From: JAIOSM01 sp023143455
GTDB taxonomy: Bacteria; Desulfobacterota; Desulfobacteria; Desulfobacterales; Desulfobacteraceae
Length of the DNA: 53,212 nt
Direction: 5' to 3'
Assembly (NCBI GenBank): GCA_030632885.1
Contig: DAOVTW010000022.1
Span: 1 to 53,212 of the forward strand
Each line of letters begins with the position of its first letter. The stretch's first letter is position 1. Positions 32,398-41,744 of this stretch are shown piece by piece. The translations under genes were made by a program, and so were the position numbers. Under the pieces are notes generated by a model. It worked only from the letters and a program-made list of their open reading frames with translations, did not search any database and was not told where the DNA came from.

Positions 32398-32802
32398 GGT
32401 TAATATTTCTCTTTTGACATTGCATTATTCTTTCTGAAATATTTTTTATAAATAAAAATACATAGGCTCATTTACACTTCATAAATTATTTTTTAAAAAA
32501 AGTCAAGTAATTTCTAAGACTTTTTTTGTGATTTAACAAAAAAAGTCTTAGAAATTACTGTGATTTACCAAAAAATAGCAATAATAAGTTTTTTTGTATT
32601 TTAAAAGTGAGGTTTCTTTTTACATTGAAATTGAATTGAATTGAAGTTTACATCCCACTTTTTTCATGTTCTTTTAAAATTATTTCTGATTTTAGGTTCA
32701 ATATTGGGTCTATTTTTTTATATCGGAATTCAGAAAAGAGCCTGGTACTTTGATAGCTTGAATGACAGAAATTTCTCATATTATTGAAATGACTGAAACT
32801 GG
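32398..32802. other. AT-rich intergenic region between recombinase and MFS gene
   Basis: No gene fits these 405 bases. The region holds the recombinase promoter side (32398-32500), the long inverted repeat at 32506-32559, a second copy of GTGATTTA(A/C)C just after it, short tandem GAATT repeats near 32630-32645, and a small hairpin AATGAC-N8-GTCATT (32788-32807) at the MFS gene end that may terminate transcription. The base composition is far more AT-rich than the genes around it. Confidence 0.6.
32506..32559. repeat. Perfect 22-base inverted repeat
   Basis: Arm 32506-32527 (AGTAATTTCTAAGAC followed by seven T) is the exact complement of 32538-32559, with a 10-base spacer GTGATTTAAC. The T and A runs next to the spacer make a bidirectional terminator unlikely in the classic form. 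Position 110-160 bases upstream of a serine recombinase gene suits a recombination or transposon-end site. Confidence 0.8.
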
Positions 32803-34098
32803 TCATTCCATTTGGCGACAATGAGTCTCTTTGGTAAAAAACAAAAGTAAAACAGAGAGGATAACCCATCCCATCATGGGGATAAACCCGTATTCATAGG
32901 CGTCAAGGGAATAAAGCCTCACCCCGTTTGCCACCTGGCCTGTCCAATTGCTATCCAGAATCAGACCCACCACAGGCTGAAGCAACATGGGACCCATCAT
33001 CACTCCCATATTAGTCAGGCCGGAAACAGTTCCTGACAAAGACTGTGGAACAGATTCTGCAACAAAAGCAAAACTTACGATCATGCAACCGGAAAAAAAA
33101 CCGGTTACCCAAAGAGCTACAAACAGTTGATAAAAAGAAAGACTTTCCTGGAATAAGATTAATGACCAACCAAGGGCCATCACCAGGCTTCCCACAATAT
33201 ACAGGGGTTTCCGTTTCCCCATCCGGTCAGACAGCCATCCAAAAACAGGAGCACCCATAGCCCAACCAATAAGCAAGCAAGAAGTCAAAGTAGCTGCTTT
33301 GGTCGGACTTAGCTGATGGTGGGAAATCAGGTAGGGCACCCCCCAAAGACCTGAAAATGTGAGGGTAGCCCCCACAATCCCACCAGGAATAAAAAACAAA
33401 AGCCAAGTATTCCTATATTTTAACACATTGAAAAGACTCTGCCAGATGCTTCTGAAAGACAAGGGATCAGACTGGGGAATTTTTTTTGCAAACCCGGGAT
33501 ACCCTCTTTCCTGGGGCCAGTCCCTGACAACAAACCAGATCAAACCACCCAGGACAAGGGTCATCAGTCCAGTAACGAAAATTACTCCGCGCCAGTTAAA
33601 AGTATCCATAAAAAACCTTAACGGAGGACCTGCTGTAATGGCACCAATAAGCCCAATGGATAACGCATTCCCAGCAACAAAGGCATAAAACTTTTTTGGA
33701 AACCAAGATGAAGAGAGTTTGAGCAGCCCTACAAAAGCGACTGCAACTGATCCTCCTATGAGAAGTCGACCAAGCCCAGCCCAAAAAAATCCCGGAGATA
33801 GCGCAAAAAGAATGGTTCCAATGCCAGCCACGATACAGCCAGCAGTTAAAAGCTTTCTTGGACCAAGAGTATCAACCAGAATCCCCGTTGGGATCTGCAT
33901 TGCCACATAGGAATAAAAATAGAGGGCGGAAAGATGGCCTAGACCCGAGGCAGAGATATTAAAATCCTGCATCAGTTCCTGAGTCATTACACCAGGAGCA
34001 ACTCTTTGGAAAAACCCTGCAAGATAAAAAAGGGCACCCAGGCCCCAGATCAACCATGCCAAACCCATGGGCGGCCCAATTAAATTATTTGTTTTCAT
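32803..34098 (-). CDS. MFS transporter
   Basis: A 431-residue protein with 12 predicted membrane helices in two halves. The MFS loop motif appears as GILVDTLGPRKLL (after helix 2) and its repeat as GWLSDRMGKRKPLYI (after helix 8). The N-terminal PMGLAWLIWGLGALFYLAGFFQRVAPGVM is typical of anion/organic-acid symporter-like MFS members. The substrate is not decidable from sequence. It is a single gene, divergent from tex. Confidence 0.88.
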   Translation of the reverse strand: MKTNNLIGPPMGLAWLIWGLGALFYLAGFFQRVAPGVMTQELMQDFNISASGLGHLSALYFYSYVAMQIPTGILVDTLGPRKLLTAGCIVAGIGTILFALSPGFFWAGLGRLLIGGSVAVAFVGLLKLSSSWFPKKFYAFVAGNALSIGLIGAITAGPPLRFFMDTFNWRGVIFVTGLMTLVLGGLIWFVVRDWPQERGYPGFAKKIPQSDPLSFRSIWQSLFNVLKYRNTWLLFFIPGGIVGATLTFSGLWGVPYLISHHQLSPTKAATLTSCLLIGWAMGAPVFGWLSDRMGKRKPLYIVGSLVMALGWSLILFQESLSFYQLFVALWVTGFFSGCMIVSFAFVAESVPQSLSGTVSGLTNMGVMMGPMLLQPVVGLILDSNWTGQVANGVRLYSLDAYEYGFIPMMGWVILSVLLLFFTKETHCRQME

Positions 34099-34225
34099 TG
34101 GTATCTGTTGTGTTTATCCTAATTTAATATCAAATTATGTATGCCATATTATCGATCCTGTAATCCTAAGGCAAGTACATAATAATTTATTTGACTTTAT
34201 CTTAGACCTCATTTAATAGTAGGGC

Positions 34226-36346
34226 ATGAAAATTATAGACACTATTGCTGCTGGAATGTCGTTATCTAATTTAATGGTTTCGGCAGTTGCCACTTTACTG
34301 GATCAGGGATCAACAATCCCTTTTATTGCACGCTATCGAAAAGAGATGACAGGCTCCATGGATGAAGTCAACATTGCTTTAATCCGTGATCGCATCGAAC
34401 AATTAAATGCGCTAAAGCTCAGAAAAGAAACGATTCTTAAGTCTTTAAAAGAACGGGAGCTTTTAACTGAAACACTTGAGACAGATGTTCAAAATGCTCC
34501 ATCAATGGCTGAACTTGAAGATGTCTATGAAAAGTTTCGACCAAAAAAACGGACTAAAGCACAAGATGCAAAAGAAAAAGGATTGGAACCGTTAGCTAAC
34601 TTTTTTTTAGGTCACTCAAATCAAGATCCTTATATCGAAGCAAAAAAATATATAAGCTCTGAAAAAGGCATAATGACTATTGAAGATGCCATCTCTGGTG
34701 CCCAAGATATTATTGCTGAGATTATTAATGAAGATGTATTCATAAGATCTGTTATTAGAAAATTGTTTATTAATAAGGCAGCGATTCAATCAAAAGTAAA
34801 AAAAAGTAAAAACGAAGAAGGCATTAAGTTCAAGGATTACTATGAATGGTCTGAGATAGCAAACAAAGCACCTTCACATCGAATATTAGCCATGTTTAGA
34901 GGACAAAATGAAGGTTTTCTTTCTGTGCATGTTTTGCCCGATCAAGAGCTTGCATTAAAATTGATTGAACAAAAATATTTGAAAATTGAGTCGAAATCAG
35001 CGTCTCAAGTTAAGTATGCCATACATGACAGTTATAAACGGCTTTTATCCAAATCCATTGAAAAGGAATATATTAATGAACTAAAGGCAAAAGCAGATGA
35101 AACTGCCATAGATGTTTTTGCAAGGAATTTAAAGGAACTTCTTTTATCAGCACCCCTAGGTCAAAAAAGAACCCTTGCTATTGACCCAGGATTTAGAACC
35201 GGTTGTAAATTAGTCTGCCTTGATGCCCAGGGTCAACTTTTGCACCATGATCTGATTTTCCCCCATCAGAAGAATAACCAAAAAGCAAAAGAGATGGTGG
35301 ATAATCTTGTAAAAACTCATAATATTGAAGCCATTGCAATAGGTAATGGAACTGCAGGACGCGAAACCCAGACCTTTATAGAAGAGATTGGTCTTGATAA
35401 TTCCATTAATATTGTCATGGTTGATGAAAGCGGAGCATCTATATATTCTGCATCAAAACTTGCAAGAGATGAATTCCCAGATCATGATATCACTGTCAGA
35501 GGAGCTGTCTCCATTGGCAGAAGACTTATGGATCCTTTGGCTGAACTTGTCAAATTAGATCCCAAATCCATTGGTGTTGGTCAATATCAGCATGATGTGG
35601 ATCAAAAGCTATTAAAAAAATCTCTTACTGATGTGGTGATGTCATGTGTTAATCAGGTTGGAGTCGAGGCTAACACTGCGAGCCAGCAATTGCTTTGCCA
35701 GGTGTCAGGTCTTAATAATACCATTGCTGCCAACATGATCCAGTTTCGCAATGAAAATGGTCCGTTTAAATCAAAGAAAGATTTTCTAAAGGTTCCAAGG
35801 CTTGGAGAAAAAGCATTTGAACAGGCAGCAGGGTTTCTAAAAATCCATAATGCAAAACAACCTCTTGATAGAAGCGGTATCCATCCTGAATCCTATAACG
35901 TGGTTAAAAAAATGGCAAAGGATGCGGCGGTTGATATTGAAAACCTTATCATGAACTCAAAGTTGATTGAAACGATTCATCTTAATCAATATGTTACAAT
36001 TACTATTGGCATACCAACATTGACTGATATAGTAAAAGAACTTGCAAATCCGGGACGAGACCCAAGGAATACATTTGAAAACTTTTCTTTTGATGATACT
36101 ATCCACGATATCAAAGATCTTATTACCGGAATGAAGGTGCCGGGGATAGTAACAAATGTTACGGCTTTTGGTGCGTTTGTCGATATTGGAGTCCATCAGG
36201 ACGGGCTTATCCATATCAGCCAAATGGCAGACAGGTTTGTAAAAGATCCAAACCTAATCGTCAAGGTTAGACAAATCGTCCATGTAACTCTATTAGACGT
36301 GGATATCAAAAGAAAAAGAATTTCTCTTTCCTTGAAGACAAGATAG
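34226..36346 (+). CDS. tex: Tex family transcription accessory/RNA-binding protein
   Basis: A 706-residue protein with the complete Tex layout. The N-terminal helical domain includes STIPFIARYRKEMTGSMDE and LEDVYEKFRPKKRTKAQDAKEKGLEPLA. The YqgF/RNase H-like core begins RTLAIDPGFRTGCKLVCLD. Helix-hairpin-helix repeats (NTASQQLLCQVSGLNNTIAANMIQFRNENGPFKSKKDFLKVPRLGEKAFEQAAGF) follow. The C-terminal S1 domain is GMKVPGIVTNVTAFGAFVDIGVHQDGLIHISQMA...KRISLSLK. Tex binds nucleic acids and affects transcription and stress tolerance. Intact and of normal length. Confidence 0.96.
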   Translation: MKIIDTIAAGMSLSNLMVSAVATLLDQGSTIPFIARYRKEMTGSMDEVNIALIRDRIEQLNALKLRKETILKSLKERELLTETLETDVQNAPSMAELEDVYEKFRPKKRTKAQDAKEKGLEPLANFFLGHSNQDPYIEAKKYISSEKGIMTIEDAISGAQDIIAEIINEDVFIRSVIRKLFINKAAIQSKVKKSKNEEGIKFKDYYEWSEIANKAPSHRILAMFRGQNEGFLSVHVLPDQELALKLIEQKYLKIESKSASQVKYAIHDSYKRLLSKSIEKEYINELKAKADETAIDVFARNLKELLLSAPLGQKRTLAIDPGFRTGCKLVCLDAQGQLLHHDLIFPHQKNNQKAKEMVDNLVKTHNIEAIAIGNGTAGRETQTFIEEIGLDNSINIVMVDESGASIYSASKLARDEFPDHDITVRGAVSIGRRLMDPLAELVKLDPKSIGVGQYQHDVDQKLLKKSLTDVVMSCVNQVGVEANTASQQLLCQVSGLNNTIAANMIQFRNENGPFKSKKDFLKVPRLGEKAFEQAAGFLKIHNAKQPLDRSGIHPESYNVVKKMAKDAAVDIENLIMNSKLIETIHLNQYVTITIGIPTLTDIVKELANPGRDPRNTFENFSFDDTIHDIKDLITGMKVPGIVTNVTAFGAFVDIGVHQDGLIHISQMADRFVKDPNLIVKVRQIVHVTLLDVDIKRKRISLSLKTR

Positions 36347-36471
36347 CTGATTTAAAAGAAGTATTACTTAAGGAAAGGCAAAAGGCTAATCATGAGCTTT
36401 TACAAAATTTTTCTATAGAAGAAAAACTTTTATTGAAACGAATGATTAAAGATTTAATTGAAAAAAACTAG
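36331..36471 (+). pseudogene. C-terminal remnant of a MarR-like regulator
   Basis: In a different frame from tex, a stretch without its own start reads LEDKIADLKEVLLKERQKANHELLQNFSIEEKLLLKRMIKDLIEKN and stops at 36471. The 'LL.NFS.EEK..L.RM..DL..N' ending is typical of the C-terminal dimerisation helix of MarR-type regulators. It begins inside the tex 3' end, so a regulator gene has lost its 5' part at that junction. Short, so only moderately certain. Confidence 0.4.
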
Positions 36472-36516
36472 AAATAGAAGTTAGTATACCAACTTAATAT
36501 GGAAAGGAAATATCCA

Positions 36517-37996
36517 ATGATTTTACTTAATCCAAAACAAGAAACTTTTAATCACCTTGATGAAAAATCAAAAGAAATTATGCAACAAACCATTGGATAC
36601 TTTGAATCCCGGGGTAAAAAAAAATTAAAAAAGGATTACAATGACCGAATTTGGTATGAAGATTTCTTAAGCTTTTTGAAAGAGAATAAAATTTTTTCAA
36701 CTCTTCTCACACCATCAAAGCATTCCAAAGATAACCCCGATGCAAGATGGGACACCTTTAGGCGATGGGAAATACGTTGCAGATGGTGGCAAATACTATA
36801 TTGGCAATGCAAATAAAGCAGCTTTTGTTTCCACCTTTGCAAAAAACTCAGGAACTAATGAGTACACATTTTTTGTAGCTGATCCGGAACATGAAAATTA
36901 TGATCTGGTTCAAAATGTTGTTGACTGGGAAGGTTATGTTGCAGAGTATGCTTTAAATGGATATCCCCTAACTGAAAATGAAATTCTTTCCTCGGGCCAG
37001 GAAGCATGGGATTCTGCTTTAAACACTATCAATGTTGGCAAATTTAATCTTGGCTGGGCTGCCATTGGCATCAGTACCCACGCATTTTACGAAGGTCTTA
37101 ATCATGCATCTAACCGTAATTTATATGGTAAATTTGTTACTGATTTCCCCCATATAAAACAGATGTTTGTGGATGCATATGCGCGACTTGTCGCAATGAA
37201 ACTTTTTGCCCAAAGAGCCACTGATTATGTGAGAAGCGCCTCTGAGAATGACAGAAGATATTTATTATATAACCCAATGGTAAAAATGAAGGTGCCTACA
37301 CAGGGTGAAACTATTATTAATTTAATATGGGATGTTATTGCTGCAAGGGGATTTGAAAAAGACACTTATTTTCAAATGGCTGCTGTTGATATACGTGCTC
37401 TTCCAAAACTTGAAGGAACTGTACATGTTAACATGGCTTTAATCATAAAATTTATGACGAATTATTTTTTCAACCCGGGTGAATTTAATTCTATACCTAA
37501 ACAAGATAGCTCTGTCTGTGATGAATTTCTCTTTAACCAGGGAGCAACAAAAGGGCTTGGGAAAATCCAATTTCATGATTACAATATTGCCTACAAAACA
37601 ATTGATACTCCCAATGTAAATATTTTCAAGGAGCAAATAGAAATTTTAAAAGAGATGCTAATTAATGCAACTCCGGATAAAGATCAGGCTAAGAACATGG
37701 ATTTCCTTCTATACCTTGGTGAAATGTTCACTCTTGTTGCCTATGGACAACTTATAATTGAAAAACTGAATATGGAAGATTTCGGGATAGATCTTCTAGA
37801 ACAAATTTTTGACTTTATGATCAGAGATTTCTCTGAATACGCCTTAAAGCTTTATTCTAAAACAGATACTACAGCAAAACAGATGGAGTATTGTCTTAAA
37901 ATTGTAAAAAAACCTGTAACTGATATTGATCGCTTTAATAAGTTTTGGAATGATCATATCAGTAAATTAAAAGACTTATATGAAATGACTCCTTAG
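36517..37996 (+). pseudogene. Acyl-CoA dehydrogenase, internal deletion and frame change
   Basis: The 5' part (ATG 36517 behind AAGGAAA) reads MILLNPKQETFNHLDEKSKEIMQQT...FLSFLKENKIFSTLLTPSKHSKDNPDARWDT, the start of a long-form acyl-CoA dehydrogenase. At about 36755 the useful reading shifts frame to TPLGDGKYVADGGKYYIGNANKAAFVSTFAK... and then continues for about 400 residues to 37996. Family members as I know them have about 90-120 residues between these points, including the helices leading to FAFGLSE(K)xxGAD. So a segment was lost with a net frame change. The longest remaining frame (ATG 36740) lacks part of the active-site region. Confidence 0.85.
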
Positions 37997-38032
37997 ATTC
38001 TTTATTGGTTGACTGGTTTTTTTTAAAGCATC

Positions 38033-38066
38033 CCGGCGGAGTGCTAACACCGCCGGAATACTATTG
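38033..38066. terminator. Hairpin terminator after the acyl-CoA dehydrogenase relic
   Basis: CCGGCGG (38033-38039) pairs with CCGCCGG (38050-38056) around a 10-base loop. A T-rich tail lies to the right (TACTATTGTTTTT) and a run of eight T to the left (GGTTTTTTTT), so it could work in one or both directions. Confidence 0.6.
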
Positions 38067-38313
38067 TTTTTACCAGGAAAATGCTGAATCAGCCTGACTA
38101 CCGCCTTAACTAATAATTTTTAAGTCAAGACTTCTGTAGTATGTAACATAGGAATGGACTAAAGTTCATTTTTTTAAAATTTAAAATATTATATTATCTT
38201 TTGTACTCAATATTTTCAACTCATCCCTTTTTAAAACCCTTTCATCTCATTTGCTTTGTATAGATTATAAACGTGAGTGTATTATCATACAAACCAATAA
38301 AGGAGATAATAAA
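38067..38313 (+). promoter_or_regulatory. Upstream region of the envelope-transport operon
   Basis: About 250 non-coding bases. It contains a short perfect inverted repeat AAGTC-AA-GACTT (38122-38133) and an imperfect one ATGGACT-AA-AGTTCAT (38154-38169). An AT-rich tract follows, with TATAGATTATAAA (38259-38271) as a possible -10 region. The ribosome site AAGGAGA lies before ATG 38314. The operon encodes its own LytTR regulator, so a binding site is expected here, but I could not identify a clear LytTR direct repeat by eye. Confidence 0.35.
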
Positions 38314-38985
38314 ATGAAAAACAGGCAAACAATTAACATTAGTATTAAATTCGTAACTTATATATTTTCAATTCTGATCTTGAGTTCAATTCCAGGATTT
38401 AGCTCTGAAAAATATAAAGACTTTTTACAATTAGATGATCAAACTCTGACTCAAAAAATACCTGAACTTGAAACCTTCTTAAAGACAGATAGTGATAATA
38501 CAAAATTATTAGAACTTCTTGGCAGAGCCTATCATCATTTAGCCCGGGAGGATAAAGGAAAATATGCTTCTAAGGCATTAGAAACTTTGACAAAGGGATA
38601 TGATTTGAACAAACAAGATAATATTGTCCTCTGTTATCTTGGAAGTGCCACTACAATGATGGCAGAAACAACATGGAATCCAATGAAAAAAATGTCCTTT
38701 GTAAATAAAGGGGTCGGATTCATGGATAAAGCTGTTAAGAGAGATCCAGATATTATCAAAATCAGATTAACCCGAGGATATAATTCACTTTCATTACCTG
38801 GTTTTCTAAAACGAAAGAGTTTAGCAACAACCGATTTTGAATATCTTGCAGAGCTTATAGAAACCCATCCGGATAGATATTCTTCACTAAAAGAGGAAGT
38901 CTATAATAATTTAATTAAAATATATAAAGAGGATGGAAATTCTGAAAAAGTAAGTTTCTATTCGGACAAACTTAAAAAACAATAA
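38314..38985 (+). CDS. Exported helical-repeat (TPR-like) protein of the transport operon
   Basis: A 223-residue protein with a signal peptide (MKNRQTINISIKFVTYIFSILILSSIPGFS, cleavage near 30). The mature part consists of helical pairs (DNTKLLELLGRAYHHLAREDKGKYASKALETLTKGYDLNKQDNIVLCYLGSATTMM) reminiscent of TPR or Sel1-like repeats. It would be a periplasmic adaptor. ATG 38314 behind AGGAGA is chosen over a longer frame. First gene of a seven-gene unit; 13 bases separate it from the ABC ATPase. Confidence 0.8.
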   Translation: MKNRQTINISIKFVTYIFSILILSSIPGFSSEKYKDFLQLDDQTLTQKIPELETFLKTDSDNTKLLELLGRAYHHLAREDKGKYASKALETLTKGYDLNKQDNIVLCYLGSATTMMAETTWNPMKKMSFVNKGVGFMDKAVKRDPDIIKIRLTRGYNSLSLPGFLKRKSLATTDFEYLAELIETHPDRYSSLKEEVYNNLIKIYKEDGNSEKVSFYSDKLKKQ

Positions 38986-38998
38986 AGGAACTATAGCA

Positions 38999-39670
38999 AT
39001 GAATTTAATTGAAATGAAAAATATTACAAAGGATTATTACCTGGGTGAGACAATTGTTCATGCCTTAAAAGGCATAGACCTAAAAATAGAAAAAGAAGAA
39101 TTTACAGCTATCTGGGGACCATCTGGTTCCGGGAAAACCACCCTTCTCAATCTCATTGGCACCATAGATGAACCAACTTCCGGTGATTTATATTTTAATG
39201 AAAAAAAAATAGATAATATTACTGATAATAATAAATCTGAATTTCGAAATAATGAGATAGGCTTTATTTTTCAAACTTTTAATCTGATACCTGTTTTATC
39301 AGCAATAGAAAATGTAATGTTGCCGTTACAAATTAAGGGAGCCTCTTCTTCAAAGGCAAAAAAAGAAGCCTTTAAACGTTTATGTGATGTTGAATTGGAA
39401 CAATATGTTAATAACAGGCCCGACAAGATGTCCGGAGGTCAACGCCAACGTGTTGCCATAGCAAGAGCTCTAATAACCAACCCTTCCATAGTCCTTGCAG
39501 ATGAACCAACAGCAAATTTGGATTTCAAGACATCAAATTCAATCATTGAGATAATGAAAAAGATTAATAAAAGAGATAAAACAACCTTTGTTTTCTCAAC
39601 ACATGATCAACGCCTTCTTGACCAGATGAATAGACTGATACAATTGGAAGATGGTCAAATAACAGGATAA
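38999..39670 (+). CDS. ABC transporter ATPase, MacB/LolD type
   Basis: A 223-residue ATPase with all motifs: Walker A GPSGSGKT (40-47), Q-loop FIFQTFNL (90-97), signature MSGGQRQRV (144-152), Walker B VLADEPTANLD (165-175) and the H-loop STHDQ (200-204). The opening MNLIEMKNITKDYYLGETIVHALKGIDLKI and the FQTFNLIPVLSAIENVMLPL segment are typical of the mechanotransmission class (MacB, LolD, FtsE). It powers the permease at 39708. Confidence 0.95.
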   Translation: MNLIEMKNITKDYYLGETIVHALKGIDLKIEKEEFTAIWGPSGSGKTTLLNLIGTIDEPTSGDLYFNEKKIDNITDNNKSEFRNNEIGFIFQTFNLIPVLSAIENVMLPLQIKGASSSKAKKEAFKRLCDVELEQYVNNRPDKMSGGQRQRVAIARALITNPSIVLADEPTANLDFKTSNSIIEIMKKINKRDKTTFVFSTHDQRLLDQMNRLIQLEDGQITG

Positions 39671-39707
39671 TTTAAAATTATAGATTAAGCATATAAGGAG
39701 AATTAAG

Positions 39708-40946
39708 ATGAATCAGTGGATAAAAGTTGCTTTCCGTAACATTATTAAAAATAAACGTCGGTCATTTGTAACGTTAATGGCTATTGCAATGGGGTTTACA
39801 GCCATAAATCTTTTCAGTGGATATACCCATAATACATATGAAGGTTTACGTGCATCAGCGATCAGAGGCTCTGGTATTGGCCATTTAACTATTTATAAAA
39901 AGGGATGGAACAAATTTGGCAAATCAGATCCTGATAAATATATGATTGATAAAGATGAGATTGGCAAAATTGTTAAAATTATAGAAGAAAATGATTCAGT
40001 AATTCTTGCTACTCCGAGATTGGACATATCCGGTATTGTATCAAATGGTCGCAATTCCACAATATTTATGGCCCAAGGTGTAATCCCAAGCGATGATAAA
40101 ACAATTTTGGGAGCTTTTTTTGCAGCTCAACCTGTCACAGGCGAAACATTGAATGATAAAAAAGAATATGGTGTTCAGATGGCAACTGACCTTGCTGAAT
40201 ATCTTGGATTAAAACCAAAGGATGATGCCGTAGTTATGGCAGCAACTCTTGATGGGCAACTTAATGCCCTTGATATTCAAGTGTCTGGTATTTATGACAC
40301 AGGTATTGATGCAATAAACGACAAATTTATTAAAGTTCCATTTAAATTTGCCCAATCTTTATATGATTCAGAAAAAGCTGATAGAATTGTTGTTTTGCTG
40401 GACCACTGGAAAAACACTTCTATTGCACAATCTCAAATCATGGAACAATTGAAAAATGCTGGTATTAAATTTGAAATAAAAACATGGGAAGAATTGTCTA
40501 TTTTTTATTCAAATGTAAAAAATATGTTTGATATGATTTTTCTTTTTATATTTTCGATTGTTCTGGTTATTGTAATTATGAGTACTGTTAACACAATGGG
40601 AATGTCAGTAATTGAAAGAACAAGAGAAATCGGCACATTACGAGCACTAGGGCTTAAAAGACGCGGAGTTAACATGCTGTTTGCAATTGAAGGTGCAATG
40701 ATTGGATTTCTGGGCAGTATTATCGGTGCAATTTTCCATATAGCAATATGGTTTGTTATCTATATCCTGAGCCCGACGTATACGCCACCTGGAAGTTCAT
40801 CTCCAGTACCTTTGCATGTTGACCTTTTACCGGGTAATATTCTCTTTATGGTAATATGTATGATTTTCCTGTCTCTGATAGCAGCGATTTTCCCTGCAAG
40901 ACGAGCAGCTAATCAAAATGTTGTAGATGCATTAGGTCACGTTTAA
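39708..40946 (+). CDS. ABC permease, FtsX/MacB (LolC/E-like) family
   Basis: A 412-residue permease with one N-terminal membrane helix (about 15-38, preceded by WIKVAFRNIIKNKRRSFVTLMAIAMGF). A large periplasmic domain (about 45-275) follows, then three C-terminal helices (about 277-300, 325-352, 375-397). The NTMGMSVIERTREIGTLRALGLKRRGV coupling helix and the final FPARRAANQNVVDALGHV are hallmarks of this family. These transporters do not move substrate through a channel but push periplasmic lipids, lipoproteins or peptides. Pairs with the ATPase upstream. Confidence 0.93.
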   Translation: MNQWIKVAFRNIIKNKRRSFVTLMAIAMGFTAINLFSGYTHNTYEGLRASAIRGSGIGHLTIYKKGWNKFGKSDPDKYMIDKDEIGKIVKIIEENDSVILATPRLDISGIVSNGRNSTIFMAQGVIPSDDKTILGAFFAAQPVTGETLNDKKEYGVQMATDLAEYLGLKPKDDAVVMAATLDGQLNALDIQVSGIYDTGIDAINDKFIKVPFKFAQSLYDSEKADRIVVLLDHWKNTSIAQSQIMEQLKNAGIKFEIKTWEELSIFYSNVKNMFDMIFLFIFSIVLVIVIMSTVNTMGMSVIERTREIGTLRALGLKRRGVNMLFAIEGAMIGFLGSIIGAIFHIAIWFVIYILSPTYTPPGSSSPVPLHVDLLPGNILFMVICMIFLSLIAAIFPARRAANQNVVDALGHV

Positions 40947-40973
40947 GCAATAATTAAACAAACAGGAGATAAC

Positions 40974-41729
40974 ATGAGATACATATTAAAAACAGTATTA
41001 CTATTCAGTGTGTTATTAGTATCGGGTTTGAATATTTCATATGCTGAGACAACTAAAACCCCGGATGAAATTCTGAAATTATCAGATCTTTCAAGAGGAA
41101 GCGAAACAGGGCTTGAGTGGATAATAAAAATAGAATCCATTGAAGGAGGAAAAGAGCAGAAAAATACTTTAAGACTAAAAGCAAGCAACTTTAATTCATT
41201 GGCCGAATTCTTATCTCCAGCCAAGGTAAAGGGGAGAAAACTATTAATGAGAGACAGGAATATGTGGTTTGTTAAGCCTGGACTATCAAAGCCTGTCCCC
41301 ATTTCTCCGAGACAAAAACTACTTGGTGGTGCATCAAACGGAGATATCGCATCAACCAATTATGCAGGAGATTACATTATAGAAAAATTTAATGAAAACG
41401 GAAAATTTAACAATCAGCCCTGTTTTATATTTGATTTAAAAGCAAATAGTAAAAAAGTCACTTACGATAGAATTAGATACTGGATATCAAAAGAAAAGCT
41501 TGTAGGAGTGAAAGCAGACTTTTATACAATATCAGGAAAATTGTTTAAAACAGCAACATTTGAATATAATAATACAATTGAGCTAAACAATGAATCAAGG
41601 TTGTTTGTATCAAAAATGATAATCACAAATGCTGTTTTCAAAAATGATATTACAACCATGTATTACAGTGAAATAATAATTAAAAAGATATCAGATTCAA
41701 CTTTTAATATTAATTTATTAATGAAGTAA
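40974..41729 (+). CDS. LolA-like outer-membrane lipoprotein-sorting protein
   Basis: A 251-residue exported protein (signal peptide MRYILKTVLLFSVLLVSGLNISYA, cleavage near 24). The mature part follows the LolA-like fold of the 'outer membrane lipoprotein-sorting' family: TPDEILKLSDLSRGS, then SLAEFLSPAKVKGRKLLMRDRNMWFVKPGLSKPVPISPRQKLLGGASNGDIASTNYAGDY and repeated antiparallel strands (YWISKEKLVGVKADFYTISGKLFKTATFEY). Such proteins are hydrophobic-cavity carriers across the periplasm. In this operon it would receive cargo from the FtsX-type permease and deliver it to the barrel at 41745. Confidence 0.88.
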   Translation: MRYILKTVLLFSVLLVSGLNISYAETTKTPDEILKLSDLSRGSETGLEWIIKIESIEGGKEQKNTLRLKASNFNSLAEFLSPAKVKGRKLLMRDRNMWFVKPGLSKPVPISPRQKLLGGASNGDIASTNYAGDYIIEKFNENGKFNNQPCFIFDLKANSKKVTYDRIRYWISKEKLVGVKADFYTISGKLFKTATFEYNNTIELNNESRLFVSKMIITNAVFKNDITTMYYSEIIIKKISDSTFNINLLMK

Positions 41730-41744
41730 GATGGATTAATAAAA

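Noticed and set aside
36740..37996. A complete, functional acyl-CoA dehydrogenase starting at ATG 36740
   Set aside because: The upstream frame clearly encodes the start of the same family, and the segment expected between the two parts is absent. The ATG is an accident of the junction.
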